Shown in pieces: positions 9,597-18,988 of a stretch of DNA of 64,000 nt. Position 1 is the stretch's first letter. Each line of letters starts with the position of its first letter. The position numbers and the translations under genes are program-made. This DNA comes from Actinoalloteichus fjordicus (GTDB taxonomy: Bacteria > Actinomycetota > Actinomycetes > Mycobacteriales > Pseudonocardiaceae), in assembly GCF_001941625.1 (NCBI RefSeq), contig NZ_CP016076.1, forward strand, positions 2,232,001 through 2,296,000, in the 5' to 3' direction. The notes under the pieces are model-generated. The model made no database searches, was not told the origin of the DNA, and saw nothing but the letters and a program-made list of their open reading frames with translations.

Positions 9597-12500
9597 TCAG
9601 CGGACGCTGACGTCCACCGTCTCCGTGACGCCGTTGACCGTCACCGACAGCTCGACCTCACCGCGTCGGAGGCCCGCCAGCGTGCCGGTCGCCGGGTCGA
9701 AGGACGCGACGTGCCACGGCCGAGGCCGGTCCTTCGGTCGGTCCGACTCGACGATGTGCAGGCTCCGCGAGCCCGACCAGTCCGCGCTGACCGGATAGGC
9801 CACCGGCACCTCGCGATCCTCCTGCCGGACCAGCGTCGTCACGGTCTCGCTGTCGTCCCTGCCGATGCGTTCCGGCGCGGTCAGCACCAGCTCGTCGACA
9901 TGTGGGCGCAGCTCGAAGCGGACCGCCTCGTCGCGATCGGCAGGCCGCATCTGCACCAGGCTCCAGCCGGTGAACCCGCCCTGATCGACGGGACCCGACG
10001 GCGACTTGCCGGCGTTGCCGTTAACCAGCCTCGGCACTCCGTCCACTCGATCGGCGTGGAACCGGCCCGCGTGGGAGGCCACCAGCGCCGTCGGCTTGCC
10101 TGCGGCGTCCTCGAACTCGCTCAGCCAGTCCAGGAGCAGCTCGGCCTCGCGTTGGTCGCCGAGCTGGGAGTTTCCGGCCGTGCCGGGGTCGTCGGTCGGA
10201 TGGTGCAGCGCGACGAGCACGCCCTTGACGGACCTGTCCTCCTCGGCCGCGTCCAGTTCGGCGCGCAGCATCTCGATCTGATCGAACCCGCCGCCGCGCA
10301 GGGTGCCGCGCGAGCTGTCCAGCAGGATCAGCCGGATCCCGTCGTGGTCCACTCGCTGAGAAGTCTCCCCGAACACGGCCTCGAACTCGGAGGTGTCACC
10401 GGGGCCGGACACCTCGTGATTGCCGGGCAGGTAGTACCAGGGGACCTGCTCGCCCAGCTCCTCGTCCAGCACCGCACGGGCCAGCTCGAAGTCGGGCGCC
10501 GTGCCCCGGTCGACCAGGTCGCCGTTGATCAGGACGAGATCGGGCTCCGCCGCGAGGGCCTCTTGCAGCGTCCGGCGAGCCTGGGCGACCAGCGGGCCCG
10601 CCGGGTCGTCGGCGGTGAACTGGGCGTCGCTGACCACGGCGACCCGCAGGGCTCCCCGCTCGGGGGCCAGCACGTCGTCGACCACGACGGCGGCGTCCGG
10701 GGAGACCGGCTCGGGCGGCACGTCGGCCACCGGGGAGACGGCGGCGGTCAGGTCGTCGAACACGACCCGGCCCTCGTACTGCCGATCGCGGTCGGTCTCC
10801 ACCAGATAGAAACGCTGGAGTCGCACGGGGGCCGCCAGCCCGGCGGGCAGCTCGGTCTCGACATACCGCCAGCCCGTCCAGTCCACCGAAGCGGCCAGGC
10901 CCAGCACGGCGGGGGAGTCCGCGCCGTCGCGCAGTTCCAGCCGCAGCCACGCGCCGTTGCCGTCGCCGTTGACCCAGAGGCCGATGCGCTGCGTGCCCTC
11001 GGGCAGCGGCGTCTGCGGTACCGCGTTGACGTAGGCGGCGCGGGTCGCGGTGGTGCCGGTCAGCCGGTAGTCCAGGGCCACGCCCTGCGTGTCGTCGCGG
11101 CCGTCGGCGAGTGAGACGGCCGAGCCGACGACGGCGGGGAAGGCCGAGGCCTGCCAGCCGTCGAGCGAGTCCAGCGGGTCGAGCACCTGCTGTTCGGTGC
11201 CGACCGTGACGCCGATCCGGGCCGTGAGGTCGCCTGCGGTCGCGGTGATCACCGTCGAGCCGGAGTCGACCAGCGCGGTGACGGCGAATCCGTCGTCGGC
11301 AGGCTCGACCCGCACCACGTCCGCATCGAAGTCGAGTCGCAGGTCATCCGGTTCCACCCAGGTGCTGAACCCGTCGGCGTCGCTGCCGAGCACGCGAACC
11401 TGGCTGGTGACCTCGGCCCCGGACAGCGCCACCTGGCCGACGTCGCCCCGCAGCCGCACCGGCCTGCCCAGCACGTCCAGCTCGGTGGTGCCCTGGAGCC
11501 TGCCCGTCGCGGCGGTCACGGTCGTCGTCTCGCCGATCCGGTCGGCGCGGTCGCGCGCGACGAACACCCCGTCGGTCACCCGGCCGTTGCCCGGCCGGTG
11601 CACCCGCCAGCGGGGCGTCGCCTCCACCGGGGCGCCGCTCTCGTCGTGCCCGAGGGCGTCGAGCCGCCTGCTCAGGCCCGCCAGCACCCGATGGGAGTCC
11701 GGCCCGGCCACGGCGGGTTCGACGCGGTAGCCGGTCAGCCGTCCGCTGCCCTCGGCAGTGCGCAGGCCCAGTCCGTTGGGCACCAGCCGCTCACCGCCGT
11801 CGGAGGGCGAGTTGTGCACCGCCGCCTCGGCGTCGCCGACCTTCCTGGCCAGCAGCGTGGAGGAGCCGCCGCCGTCGAGGTTCAGCGCCTCGTGCGCGCC
11901 GAGGGAGTGCAGGTGGTGCGCCAGCTCCAGCTCGGTCATGCCTCGGCTGGTCGACTGCCGACCGTCGATGCTGACGAGCCAGAAGCGGGAGCCGTCCTCG
12001 GAGAAGCCCACGGCGGTCCGAGGGTGCGCTGCGACGTTGTCGACCGGCTGCACCTCTCCGTCGCGGACCAGGACCCGGTTGCCGCCCACCGCGACGGCGA
12101 TCTCGGCCGCGTCGGCGCGGGGCGCCAGGCCGACCTCCACCGCATCGCCCTCGACCAGCGCGTCGAGCGCCGTGGCACCCGCGTCCCTGGCGAGCAGGAT
12201 CTGGGTGCCCTCGGCGATCGGCCCGTCGCCGGGCGCCGTGCGGATCGCGGACACCCGGCCGTCGACCAGTTCCACCTCGCGCACCTCGGCCGCTCCCGAC
12301 GTCGCCGTGACGCGGCTGGTCGAGCCCCATGCCGGGGTGAACACGCCGATGCCGTCCCGGGCGATCACAGGCGAGTTCAGGTTGCTGCCCGTCAGCACCG
12401 TGCCGTCGGGCAGCGTGAGGCGAGCCGCGAGGAACACCTCGGTGAGGGCGGCCCTGCGGTCCTCGGTGAATGCCGCCGTGAGGTTGTGGCCCGCCGCCGG

Positions 12501-13181
12501 GGCATGGCGCAGCTCGCCGTCGTCGATGCCGACGCCCAACGGCGCACCGGTCGCGTTGATGTCGAAGAAGTCTCCGTTGACCCCGGCCACCGCGCCCGCC
12601 TCGGCGAGCTGCTCGGACAGCGGAGTCCGGTCCGCCACGGTGCCGGGGTGCAGGTAGACGGGCTCCAGGCTCGTCTCGGACAGCTCGGCGGTCAGCACGT
12701 CGCCGCGAATCCACCCGGCCGGGTCGAAGCGGTCGAACTCGGTGAGTTCGATGCCGGGGGCGACCTGGGTGGTCACGCTGTCGGTGGTGAAGCCCGATTG
12801 CGGGGTGGCGGTCGGGTCGATCGACGTCCGCAGCGCGGACTCACCGGACGAGGACGCGGCGGGTGCGTCCTCCACGGGCGGCGCGACGGCCGTGCCGTCC
12901 ACCGCACCCGCTCCGGTGCTCGCCGCGAGCAGCAGCAGCGCGGAGACGGCGGTGATCCCGACGCCTCGGCGCGCGCGACCTGCCGACCGGGGCATCGGGG
13001 CCTCGGGCGCCTGCCTGCTGCGTAGGGCCGCCCCGATGGCGTCCGAGGTGCGGCGTACTCCTGCCGAATCGCTGCCGTCCGGTCTTCGCGGGCTGCCGGA
13101 CCCGTCCGAGGGTCTGGCTCCGTCGGCTCCGTCCGACTCCGCCGTGTCCGTGCTGCCCCTTGCGTCGACTCGTCGCCGCAT
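9597..13181 (-). CDS. Secreted phosphodiester glycosidase / metallophosphoesterase fusion
   Basis: A 1194-residue exported protein. After a Ser/Asp-rich leader, residues about 63-92 look like a signal peptide (basic, then VSALLLLAASTGAGA). A phosphodiester-glycosidase (NAGPA/DUF2233) domain covers about 170-450 with VNGDFFDINATG and LNLDGGGSSTLL. Ig-like and jelly-roll-like segments follow. A calcineurin-type metallophosphoesterase covers about 840-1080 with VVSDAQ, GDLVDRG, GNHEVSG, ALHHPTDD and ASHAGRFH. The first metal motif reads D-x-Q rather than D-x-H. The start at 13181 follows GGGGAGG closely; ATG 12995 is the other candidate and would begin directly at the signal peptide. The likely role is outer-surface hydrolysis of sugar phosphodiesters such as teichoic acid decorations, which is inference. 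Confidence 0.88.
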   Translation of the reverse strand: MRRRVDARGSTDTAESDGADGARPSDGSGSPRRPDGSDSAGVRRTSDAIGAALRSRQAPEAPMPRSAGRARRGVGITAVSALLLLAASTGAGAVDGTAVAPPVEDAPAASSSGESALRTSIDPTATPQSGFTTDSVTTQVAPGIELTEFDRFDPAGWIRGDVLTAELSETSLEPVYLHPGTVADRTPLSEQLAEAGAVAGVNGDFFDINATGAPLGVGIDDGELRHAPAAGHNLTAAFTEDRRAALTEVFLAARLTLPDGTVLTGSNLNSPVIARDGIGVFTPAWGSTSRVTATSGAAEVREVELVDGRVSAIRTAPGDGPIAEGTQILLARDAGATALDALVEGDAVEVGLAPRADAAEIAVAVGGNRVLVRDGEVQPVDNVAAHPRTAVGFSEDGSRFWLVSIDGRQSTSRGMTELELAHHLHSLGAHEALNLDGGGSSTLLARKVGDAEAAVHNSPSDGGERLVPNGLGLRTAEGSGRLTGYRVEPAVAGPDSHRVLAGLSRRLDALGHDESGAPVEATPRWRVHRPGNGRVTDGVFVARDRADRIGETTTVTAATGRLQGTTELDVLGRPVRLRGDVGQVALSGAEVTSQVRVLGSDADGFSTWVEPDDLRLDFDADVVRVEPADDGFAVTALVDSGSTVITATAGDLTARIGVTVGTEQQVLDPLDSLDGWQASAFPAVVGSAVSLADGRDDTQGVALDYRLTGTTATRAAYVNAVPQTPLPEGTQRIGLWVNGDGNGAWLRLELRDGADSPAVLGLAASVDWTGWRYVETELPAGLAAPVRLQRFYLVETDRDRQYEGRVVFDDLTAAVSPVADVPPEPVSPDAAVVVDDVLAPERGALRVAVVSDAQFTADDPAGPLVAQARRTLQEALAAEPDLVLINGDLVDRGTAPDFELARAVLDEELGEQVPWYYLPGNHEVSGPGDTSEFEAVFGETSQRVDHDGIRLILLDSSRGTLRGGGFDQIEMLRAELDAAEEDRSVKGVLVALHHPTDDPGTAGNSQLGDQREAELLLDWLSEFEDAAGKPTALVASHAGRFHADRVDGVPRLVNGNAGKSPSGPVDQGGFTGWSLVQMRPADRDEAVRFELRPHVDELVLTAPERIGRDDSETVTTLVRQEDREVPVAYPVSADWSGSRSLHIVESDRPKDRPRPWHVASFDPATGTLAGLRRGEVELSVTVNGVTETVDVSVR

Positions 13182-13566
13182 GTCCTCCCCTTCACGCCGA
13201 ACCGGTGCTGCGACCGCCGAGCACAGTCGACCGAGGCGACCGGGGCCTGTCTCGGACGTGACCAGGGCGGGAACAGTGGACGATCTCGCCTTTCACTCTG
13301 GTCGAACGGCCGCCGCCAGCGACTCCGCTCATCGGGGGAAGCGCGCGCCGGAAGGCAGTCGAGACGAGGAGTCGCCAAGGTGAACGCAGTGCGGGCGGCG
13401 GCGATGAATCCACCGCCGCCCGCCGACCACTGTGGACGACAGGGCCGCGGACCGCCTGCCGTACGGTGCGCTCTGCGGCCCGTCGCTCTCGGCGATCGGG
13501 GGCTCGGCGATCAGCGTTCGGTAGCGAGGGCGCCGGGCCTGCACTCGCCGAGAGAGGTCCCCGGCG
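13182..13566. other. Intergenic region with one hairpin
   Basis: No convincing gene. A perfect 11-bp inverted repeat at 13391-13401 and 13413-13423 (GCGGGCGGCGG and its complement, 11-base loop) lies 144 bases downstream of the DapA-family stop on the minus strand and may terminate that operon; there is no T-rich tail. The remainder should hold the promoter of the phosphodiester glycosidase gene, but I see no clear -35/-10 pair. Confidence 0.4.
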
Positions 13567-14523
13567 TCAGCTCCCAGCGAGGGAGAGGCCCGCTCGGGAG
13601 AGGTGTTCGCCGACCGCGGCGATCTCGGCAGAGTCCAGCGGAACCATGGGCAGGCTGGTGGTGCCGTGCCGGATCACCCCGCGCAGGACGAGCGCGGCCT
13701 TGAACGCGCCGATCGCCGAGGAGTAGCGGCCCATCCGATCGGCAGGCGCGACCCCGATCAGACCGAACAGCGCACGCAGCCGCTGCTGCTCGCGCAGCGC
13801 CTCGTCCCAGTCGCCTGCCGCCGCCGCCCGGTGCAGCCGGACGTAGCCGTGCGGGTCCACATTGCCCAGTCCTGGCACCAGACCCGCCGCGCCGCAGCGC
13901 AGCCCCAGATCGGCCACGGTCTCGGAGCCGCTGAAGACCCGGAAGCCGGGGATGTCGCCGACGAGGTCGAGCACGGCGCGCAGACCGTCGAGGTCCCCGC
14001 TGGAGTCCTTCAACCCGTCGAGAGTGCCCTCCGCCGCCAGCTCGCCTACCGTCGCCGCGTCGAGTTTGGTGTGCACGGCGCTGGGGATGTCATAGCCGAT
14101 CAGCGGCAGGTCGACCTCGGCCCGAATCGTCCGGAAGTGCCTGCGGATCTCCACCGGATGAGTGGGGGAGTAGAAGGGCACCGTCGCCACCAGGCCGTCG
14201 GCGCCCAGCGCCGCCGCCGCGCGGGCGTGGTCGAGGACCCGAGGGGTGGACATGTCGACGACGCCCGCGAGCACCGGCACCTGCCCGGCGGCCGCGCCGA
14301 CCACCACCTCCAGGGTGCGTCTGCGCAGCTCGTCCGGCAGGTAGGCGGCCTCCCCCGTGGAGCCGCCGACGAACAGGCCGAGGACGCCCGCGTCCAGCAG
14401 ATGGGCGACCAGCCGTTCGAGCGAATCGACGTCGAGTTCCTGATCCGGCGTCAGCGGCGTGCACAGCGGGGGCACCACGCCCCCGTCGACGAGCGGTCGG
14501 GCTGCGGTGGTCGGCTTGCTCAT
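13567..14523 (-). CDS. Dihydrodipicolinate synthase/N-acetylneuraminate lyase family protein
   Basis: A 318-residue class I aldolase of the DapA/NanA family. The phosphate/carboxylate loop reads FVGGSTGEA (51-59), the catalytic Tyr is in LIGYDIP (Tyr144), and the Schiff-base Lys is in DGLKDSSGD (Lys172). Being coupled to a sialate-type MFS transporter and a GntR regulator, it is more likely a catabolic lyase (sialic acid or a 2-keto-3-deoxy sugar acid) than the lysine-pathway DapA. The start at 14523 overlaps the transporter stop by four bases (ATGA), so the two are coupled. The exact substrate cannot be decided from sequence. Confidence 0.9.
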   Translation of the reverse strand: MSKPTTAARPLVDGGVVPPLCTPLTPDQELDVDSLERLVAHLLDAGVLGLFVGGSTGEAAYLPDELRRRTLEVVVGAAAGQVPVLAGVVDMSTPRVLDHARAAAALGADGLVATVPFYSPTHPVEIRRHFRTIRAEVDLPLIGYDIPSAVHTKLDAATVGELAAEGTLDGLKDSSGDLDGLRAVLDLVGDIPGFRVFSGSETVADLGLRCGAAGLVPGLGNVDPHGYVRLHRAAAAGDWDEALREQQRLRALFGLIGVAPADRMGRYSSAIGAFKAALVLRGVIRHGTTSLPMVPLDSAEIAAVGEHLSRAGLSLAGS

Positions 14524-16118
14524 GAGGTTCGGCCTCCGGTCGGCGAGTCTGGTTCGGTCGTGTCCTGCGGCGCGGCGGGTCCGGCCGCGCCTGCGTCGTC
14601 GGGGCCGTCGGCCCCTTCGGCGTCGTCCGCCGCCGAGTCGGCGCTCCGGCCTGCGGGAGTTCGGAGTTCCGGCGCGATCTGGTCCTCGGCGACGGTGAGG
14701 TCGACGGCCGCGGAGTCGTCGCCGAAGAGCCGCTGCACTCGGGCGGGGGCGTCCACCGCGATGAGCACGATCACCACGAGCGTCAGGCTGAACGCCAGGC
14801 CGCCGAGGGCGGTCGCCAGGCTGGTCCGCTCGGCGATCTGCGCACCGAGGATCGGCGCCACGGCGCCGCCCAGCGCCCCGACGTTGTAGGTGAAGCCCAG
14901 CCCGCCCGCACGGGTGCTGGTGTCGAAGTAGCCGCTGACCAGCTTCGGCAGGATTCCGGAGATGCCCTGGCCCAGCGCCTGCTGACAGAACAGCAGCACC
15001 CCGAGCAGCAGTAGTTGATCCCCGCCGATGGCGAACACCGGGAGGATGAACAGCAGCGAGGCGAGCAGCGTCAGGCTGTAGGCGCGACGGGTGCCCAGCC
15101 AGTCGCCGACGAAGCCCGCGAGACAGCAGCCCACCGCCGTGCCGAAGCCCGCGAAGAACAGGACCTCGCTGACCTGGGCGGGGTCATAGCCGAGGTCGGT
15201 CTTGAGATAGGTCGGCAACAGGGCCTGGATCGGCCACGAGTACAGGAACGCGCAGAAGACCACGACGATCAGCGTCAGCATCATCGGGCTGCGTGAGCCC
15301 GCGAACTGGATGGTGAAGGCGCCCAGACCCGCGACGGTCACGGCGATCGACACCCACGTGAGCACGCCCGTCGCGCCGCCGGTGAACAGGAAGAACAGCG
15401 CGAGCGACACCGCGATCGTCAGCACGATGTTGATCAGCCTGTTCCGGCCGCCGTACAGGACGCTGACGAAGTCGCGTTCGCCGGTTCCGTCGCGTCTCTC
15501 GGCCTGATGCTGCCAGTCCGGCGTCTCCGGAAGACTCCGGCGCAGCCAGAGTGCCAGCAGGATCGGCAGCAGGCCGAGCAGGAACAGCGCGCGCCAGCCG
15601 AACTCGGGCACGATGAAGCGGTAGGCCTGCGCCGCGAGCACCCCGCCGAGCGAGAAGCCCGAGATGAGGAAGCCGCTGGCGCGGTTGCGCAGGGCGCGCG
15701 GCCAGCTCTCGATCACGTAGGTGGCGCTGGCGCTGTACTCGCCCGCCATGCCCATGCCGACGACGAGCCGCGCCACGAACAGCGGCCAGTAGCCCCAGGC
15801 GAGTCCGCAGGCGAAGGTGCCGACGGAGTAGAGCACGATGCTCAACACCATCGCGGGCCGTCGTCCGTAGCGGTCGCCGATCGCACCGAGGGCCAGCCCG
15901 CCGAACCACCGGGAGATGAACGCCGCCGAGATCAGGCTCGCCGCCTCGACGGTGGACAGTTCGAACTCGGCCGCGACCTCGGTGAGTACCAGTGCGATGA
16001 GGACGAAGTCGAAGCCGTCCATCGCATAGCCGAGCCATGCGGCGAAGAACGCCTTCCAGTCTTTCCTCGTGAGCTGGTGATACCACCGGGGACGGCCGCG
16101 AGTGTGCTGCGGATCCAT
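14520..16118 (-). CDS. MFS transporter, sialate/sugar-acid:H+ symporter type
   Basis: A 532-residue twelve-helix major facilitator. The motif [13 protein letters not shown] follows helix 2, and the sialate/aromatic-acid symporter pattern [20 protein letters not shown] is in helix 1. The start ATG 16118 has AAGGAGG six bases upstream; an earlier in-frame start at 16193 would run through the operator palindrome and is rejected. The C-terminus carries about 70 residues of Asp/Ala/Pro-rich cytoplasmic tail. It probably imports the substrate of the coupled lyase gene downstream. It is divergent from the GntR regulator at 16217. Confidence 0.92.
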   Translation of the reverse strand: MDPQHTRGRPRWYHQLTRKDWKAFFAAWLGYAMDGFDFVLIALVLTEVAAEFELSTVEAASLISAAFISRWFGGLALGAIGDRYGRRPAMVLSIVLYSVGTFACGLAWGYWPLFVARLVVGMGMAGEYSASATYVIESWPRALRNRASGFLISGFSLGGVLAAQAYRFIVPEFGWRALFLLGLLPILLALWLRRSLPETPDWQHQAERRDGTGERDFVSVLYGGRNRLINIVLTIAVSLALFFLFTGGATGVLTWVSIAVTVAGLGAFTIQFAGSRSPMMLTLIVVVFCAFLYSWPIQALLPTYLKTDLGYDPAQVSEVLFFAGFGTAVGCCLAGFVGDWLGTRRAYSLTLLASLLFILPVFAIGGDQLLLLGVLLFCQQALGQGISGILPKLVSGYFDTSTRAGGLGFTYNVGALGGAVAPILGAQIAERTSLATALGGLAFSLTLVVIVLIAVDAPARVQRLFGDDSAAVDLTVAEDQIAPELRTPAGRSADSAADDAEGADGPDDAGAAGPAAPQDTTEPDSPTGGRTS

Positions 16119-16140
16119 CAGAGCCTCCTTGCTCCGCTGG

Positions 16141-16171
16141 CAGACATCCCACCTGGGAGGTGGGATGTCTG
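16141..16171. promoter_or_regulatory. Perfect operator palindrome between MFS and GntR genes
   Basis: CAGACATCCCACCT, spacer GGG, then its exact complement AGGTGGGATGTCTG: 14-bp arms, no mismatch. It lies 22 bases upstream of the transporter start and 45 bases upstream of the GntR start, in the shared divergent region. This is the expected place for the GntR protein to repress the transport/lyase operon and itself. Confidence 0.8.
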
Positions 16172-16216
16172 GGCAAGGTACTGTGGTGCCCACACCCGTG
16201 GCAAGAGGGATGGCGC

Positions 16217-16906
16217 GTGACTGCGAACGGCCGGCGGCTGCAAGACCGGATCATCGATCTCATCATCGACAGTGGACTGACACCGGGCTCCCCGCTGCCC
16301 ACCGAGAACCAGCTCGTCGACGAACTCGGCGTGGGGCGCAACTCGGTGCGGGAGTCACTGCGGGCACTGAGCACCCTGGGCATCGTCGACATCAGGCACG
16401 GTTACGGCACCTTCGTGGGCGCGGCGCCGATCACCGCCTTCACTCCCGGCCTGCTGTTCCGCGCCCGCCAGTCGATGCGGCACGACGCCTCGGTGCTGCG
16501 GGATCTGATGGAGGTCCGGCGGGTCCTGGAGATGTCGCTGGTCGAGGCCGTGGTGGCCCGCGCCGACGAGGACCTGGTCGGCGAACTGGATGCGCTGGTG
16601 GCGGCGATGGAGTCCGGCGATCTCGTCGAGACCGATCAGCGGTTCCACGAGACGCTGTTCCGGCCGCTGGACAACGAGATCGCCCTGGAGCTGATCGGTC
16701 TGTTCTGGACGGTCTACCACCGCGTGGAGGCCGAACTCGACCCGCCGAGGCCCGGCCGCGCCGAGATCTGCCACGAGCATCGGACGATCGTCGAGGCCGT
16801 GCGGGCGGGCGATCCGGTCGCCGCCCGCGACGCCCTCGGCGCGCATTTCGTGGACATCGAGGAGCGGGTGGCGCGGTTGATCCGGCAGAGCGCGGACGCC
16901 GACTGA
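16217..16906 (+). CDS. GntR family (FadR subfamily) transcriptional regulator
   Basis: A 229-residue regulator with an N-terminal winged helix ([45 protein letters not shown], about residues 7-50, IRHGYGTFV wing) and a C-terminal FCD ligand-binding domain. The FCD region includes [25 protein letters not shown] and [11 protein letters not shown]; its His/Asp residues usually bind metal and the sugar acid. GTG 16217 is chosen because AGAGGGA precedes it by eight bases; an ATG at 16160 would overlap the operator. It most likely represses the divergent transporter-lyase operon through the palindrome at 16141-16171. Confidence 0.92.
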   Translation: MTANGRRLQDRIIDLIIDSGLTPGSPLPTENQLVDELGVGRNSVRESLRALSTLGIVDIRHGYGTFVGAAPITAFTPGLLFRARQSMRHDASVLRDLMEVRRVLEMSLVEAVVARADEDLVGELDALVAAMESGDLVETDQRFHETLFRPLDNEIALELIGLFWTVYHRVEAELDPPRPGRAEICHEHRTIVEAVRAGDPVAARDALGAHFVDIEERVARLIRQSADAD

Positions 16907-16973
16907 GTCCCTCGGGAGTCGGGGTGAGTCCGGGGTCAGGGCCGTGCGAACCACACTCCACTCGATCGATATC

Positions 16974-17002
16974 TTGCTCGAATCGAACTTGTGTTCGATA
17001 GT
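16974..17002 (+). promoter_or_regulatory. LexA-box promoter, apparently leaderless
   Basis: TTGCTC at 16974-16979 and GATAGT at 16997-17002 with a 17-base spacer. Inside it lies TCGAAC TTGT GTTCGA (16983-16998), a perfect match to the actinobacterial SOS box (TCGAAC-N4-GTTCGA). The box overlaps the -10, the ideal position for LexA repression. The expected transcription start is about 17009, which is the ATG of the next ORF. Confidence 0.8.
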
Positions 17003-17008
17003 CGTGTC

Positions 17009-17410
17009 ATGGTCATTCACACGTTCACCGCACTCGCCGTTCTCGCCGTTCTCACGGTGCTCGCCGCCCTGGTCAGGCGGCGCGATCACGCCCGCCTGGT
17101 GTTGCCGGGATCGACGATCGTGCCGGTGGTGCGCCCGGTCGGCGTCGCGCGGGCCGGCTCGACATCCCCTGTGCGGCACCCTCGAAGTCAGGCGCCGTCG
17201 ACGACTGCGCCCTCGGCTATCGGCGAGGTCGGGGTCGCGTCGGCCGGTGCGAGGTTGATCGCGCGGTGGATGTTCGCGCCGTGGTCCGCATCACCGCCGA
17301 TCGCTCGGCCGAGACCGGGTGCGCGTCCCGCATCCGTCCGCAGCCACGCAGCGTCTCCGTTCGCGCCCCGAGACGGGCCGGGCCGACGTCAGCTCGCGGG
17401 CTCGTCCTGA
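17009..17410 (+). CDS. Putative SOS-induced small membrane protein
   Basis: A 133-residue reading frame from ATG 17009. It begins with one hydrophobic segment (HTFTALAVLAVLTVLAALV) followed by RRRD, then a Pro/Ala/Arg-rich, probably disordered part. I recognise no family. Support comes from the LexA-box promoter just upstream, whose predicted start coincides with the ATG, and from GC-rich third positions in the first half. Its 3' end overlaps the lspA 3' end by 22 bases, tail to tail, which weakens the case for the full length. A short membrane protein under LexA control recalls SOS division inhibitors such as DivS or Rv2719c, but I see no homology and do not assign that role. Confidence 0.45.
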   Translation: MVIHTFTALAVLAVLTVLAALVRRRDHARLVLPGSTIVPVVRPVGVARAGSTSPVRHPRSQAPSTTAPSAIGEVGVASAGARLIARWMFAPWSASPPIARPRPGARPASVRSHAASPFAPRDGPGRRQLAGSS

Positions 17411-17937
17411 GGTTCCGGCCTGGTGGCGGGGCGGTACTCGGTCAGCAGCGTGACCAAAATCAGCAGGACGACGCCACAGGTCAGCAGCGCGTCGGCGATG
17501 TTGAACGTCGGGAACCAGCCGGTGTGCAGGTAGTCGGTGACCGCCCCGTCGTCGATGCGGTCGATGAGGTTCCCCGTTGCGCCTGCGAGGATCATGGCTA
17601 AGGCCAGCCGCGCCGAGTTCGGCACCTCGGGAGCCGTGCGCCACGCATAGACGGCGATGCCCAGCGTCACCGCGCCGGTGACGGCGATGACCACCCACGC
17701 AGGCAGCGAGGCGCCCATGCTGAAGGAGATGCCGGGGTTGTAGGCCAGCCGCATGCTGAGGATGCCGAGATCGGGACCGGCCGGGTGGGCTTGCTCGACG
17801 AGGTGCTTGACGAAGAGGTCGATCGCGGCCAGCGTCGCCGCGATCGCAGCGATCACCAGACGGACACGGGCGGGCCGGACCACCGTCTCGGCGGCGGGGG
17901 CGGATGCGGCGGTGGTCACCCGAGGGACTTTACCCAT
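17389..17937 (-). CDS. lspA: Lipoprotein signal peptidase (signal peptidase II)
   Basis: Membrane aspartyl protease that removes signal peptides from lipoproteins after Lgt has acted. The 182-residue protein has four membrane segments and the conserved motifs AIDLFVKH, YNPGISFSM, AGATGNLIDRI and FNIADALL, the last two carrying the catalytic Asp pair. The N-terminus extends about 25 residues before the first helix. It stands alone here; in many actinomycetes the neighbour would be rluD, which is absent. The downstream tail overlaps a putative ORF on the other strand. Confidence 0.95.
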   Translation of the reverse strand: MGKVPRVTTAASAPAAETVVRPARVRLVIAAIAATLAAIDLFVKHLVEQAHPAGPDLGILSMRLAYNPGISFSMGASLPAWVVIAVTGAVTLGIAVYAWRTAPEVPNSARLALAMILAGATGNLIDRIDDGAVTDYLHTGWFPTFNIADALLTCGVVLLILVTLLTEYRPATRPEPQDEPAS

Positions 17938-18198
17938 CGGCCCCTCGTCTGCGGAGCGGGCTTCGTCACCAGGGCTCGGTAATTGCAGTAGCGGCGTCGC
18001 GAAGGATGGCGCCGCGCGAGGTCCCGTCGCGGCTCCCTACGGCTCCTTGGCAAGCCTGGCAGGCGGGGACCGTGATCGCGGTGGTGGTGCCCGCCCGCGA
18101 GGCGGACGACCGGTCGACGATGCGCGGATCGACGATGCGCTGCGCCATCGTGACCTCGGCTCCGATCACGCCGGAGCCGACCCGGTGGGGCCCCTGAC

Positions 18199-18882
18199 TC
18201 ACAGGGCTCCGACGGCGAGGACCACGCCGAATCCGCCGAGCAGCATGCCGGTGCCGAGATCGAGTCCGTCGCGCACGGAACGCCTGCGCAGCACGGGGGC
18301 GAGTCGTCCGACGGCCGTGACATAGGCCAGCCACCACAGGGTGGCCAGCAGCGTCGCGATCCCGCTCAGCAGCAGCGTCTGCCCGACCACCGACCCCGCA
18401 GGCTGGATGAACTGCGGCAGCAGGGTCAGGTAGAAGACGAGGGCCTTGGGATTCAACAGGTTGTTCAGTACGCCCTGTACCAGCGGTGCGGGGAGTCGGA
18501 TGCCGGAACGCGCTGCCGTGCGCCTGGTGCCGTGGGCGGGCAGAGTCTCGGCCGGAACGGCACCGGGCTCGTCGAGCGTCCCCCGGTTCGCCCGGCCACG
18601 CCACCACGACCGCAGTGCCTGCCAGCCGAGGAACGCGAGATAGCCGCCGCCTGCGAGGCGCAGCGCCGTGAGCATCCCCTCGTGCGCGGCGATCAACGTC
18701 GTCAGGCCGACCACCGCGAGCAGCGAGTACAGGGTCAGGCCCGCCGCGATGCCTGCGGCGGTGAGATAACCTGCCCGGCGGCCGAGCAGCAGCGTGTTGC
18801 GGGTGACCAGCACGAAGTCCGGTCCCGGTACGACGATGGTGATCGCGGTGATCATGATGAACAGCGAGATGCCTTCCGGCAC
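18199..18882 (-). CDS. LysE/RhtB family amino acid exporter
   Basis: A 227-residue inner-membrane protein with six predicted helices and the family start VVPGPDFVLVTRNTLLLGRRAG plus NLLNPKALVFYLTLLPQF in the middle. These exporters remove excess amino acids (homoserine, threonine, lysine and others). It is divergent from an Lrp/AsnC regulator, a standard pairing in which the regulator senses the exported amino acid. The central loop is Arg/Pro-rich. The specific substrate cannot be read. Confidence 0.92.
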   Translation of the reverse strand: MPEGISLFIMITAITIVVPGPDFVLVTRNTLLLGRRAGYLTAAGIAAGLTLYSLLAVVGLTTLIAAHEGMLTALRLAGGGYLAFLGWQALRSWWRGRANRGTLDEPGAVPAETLPAHGTRRTAARSGIRLPAPLVQGVLNNLLNPKALVFYLTLLPQFIQPAGSVVGQTLLLSGIATLLATLWWLAYVTAVGRLAPVLRRRSVRDGLDLGTGMLLGGFGVVLAVGAL

Positions 18883-18946
18883 GACGGACGCTCCCCGGTC
18901 GATGCTGGCGTCGCGGATTCGATGCGCCGGGGAGATCCTGACTGAT

Positions 18947-18988
18947 ATTCGGGAGAATGGATCGAAGTCCGTCTACTATTCGCCGAAT
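18947..18988. promoter_or_regulatory. Candidate Lrp operator pair
   Basis: Two short inverted repeats lie in the divergent exporter/Lrp region: ATTC-GGGA-GAAT at 18947-18958 and ATTCG-C-CGAAT at 18978-18988, centres about three helical turns apart. The second overlaps the regulator's ATG. Phased imperfect palindromes are typical of Lrp-family binding. Confidence 0.55.
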
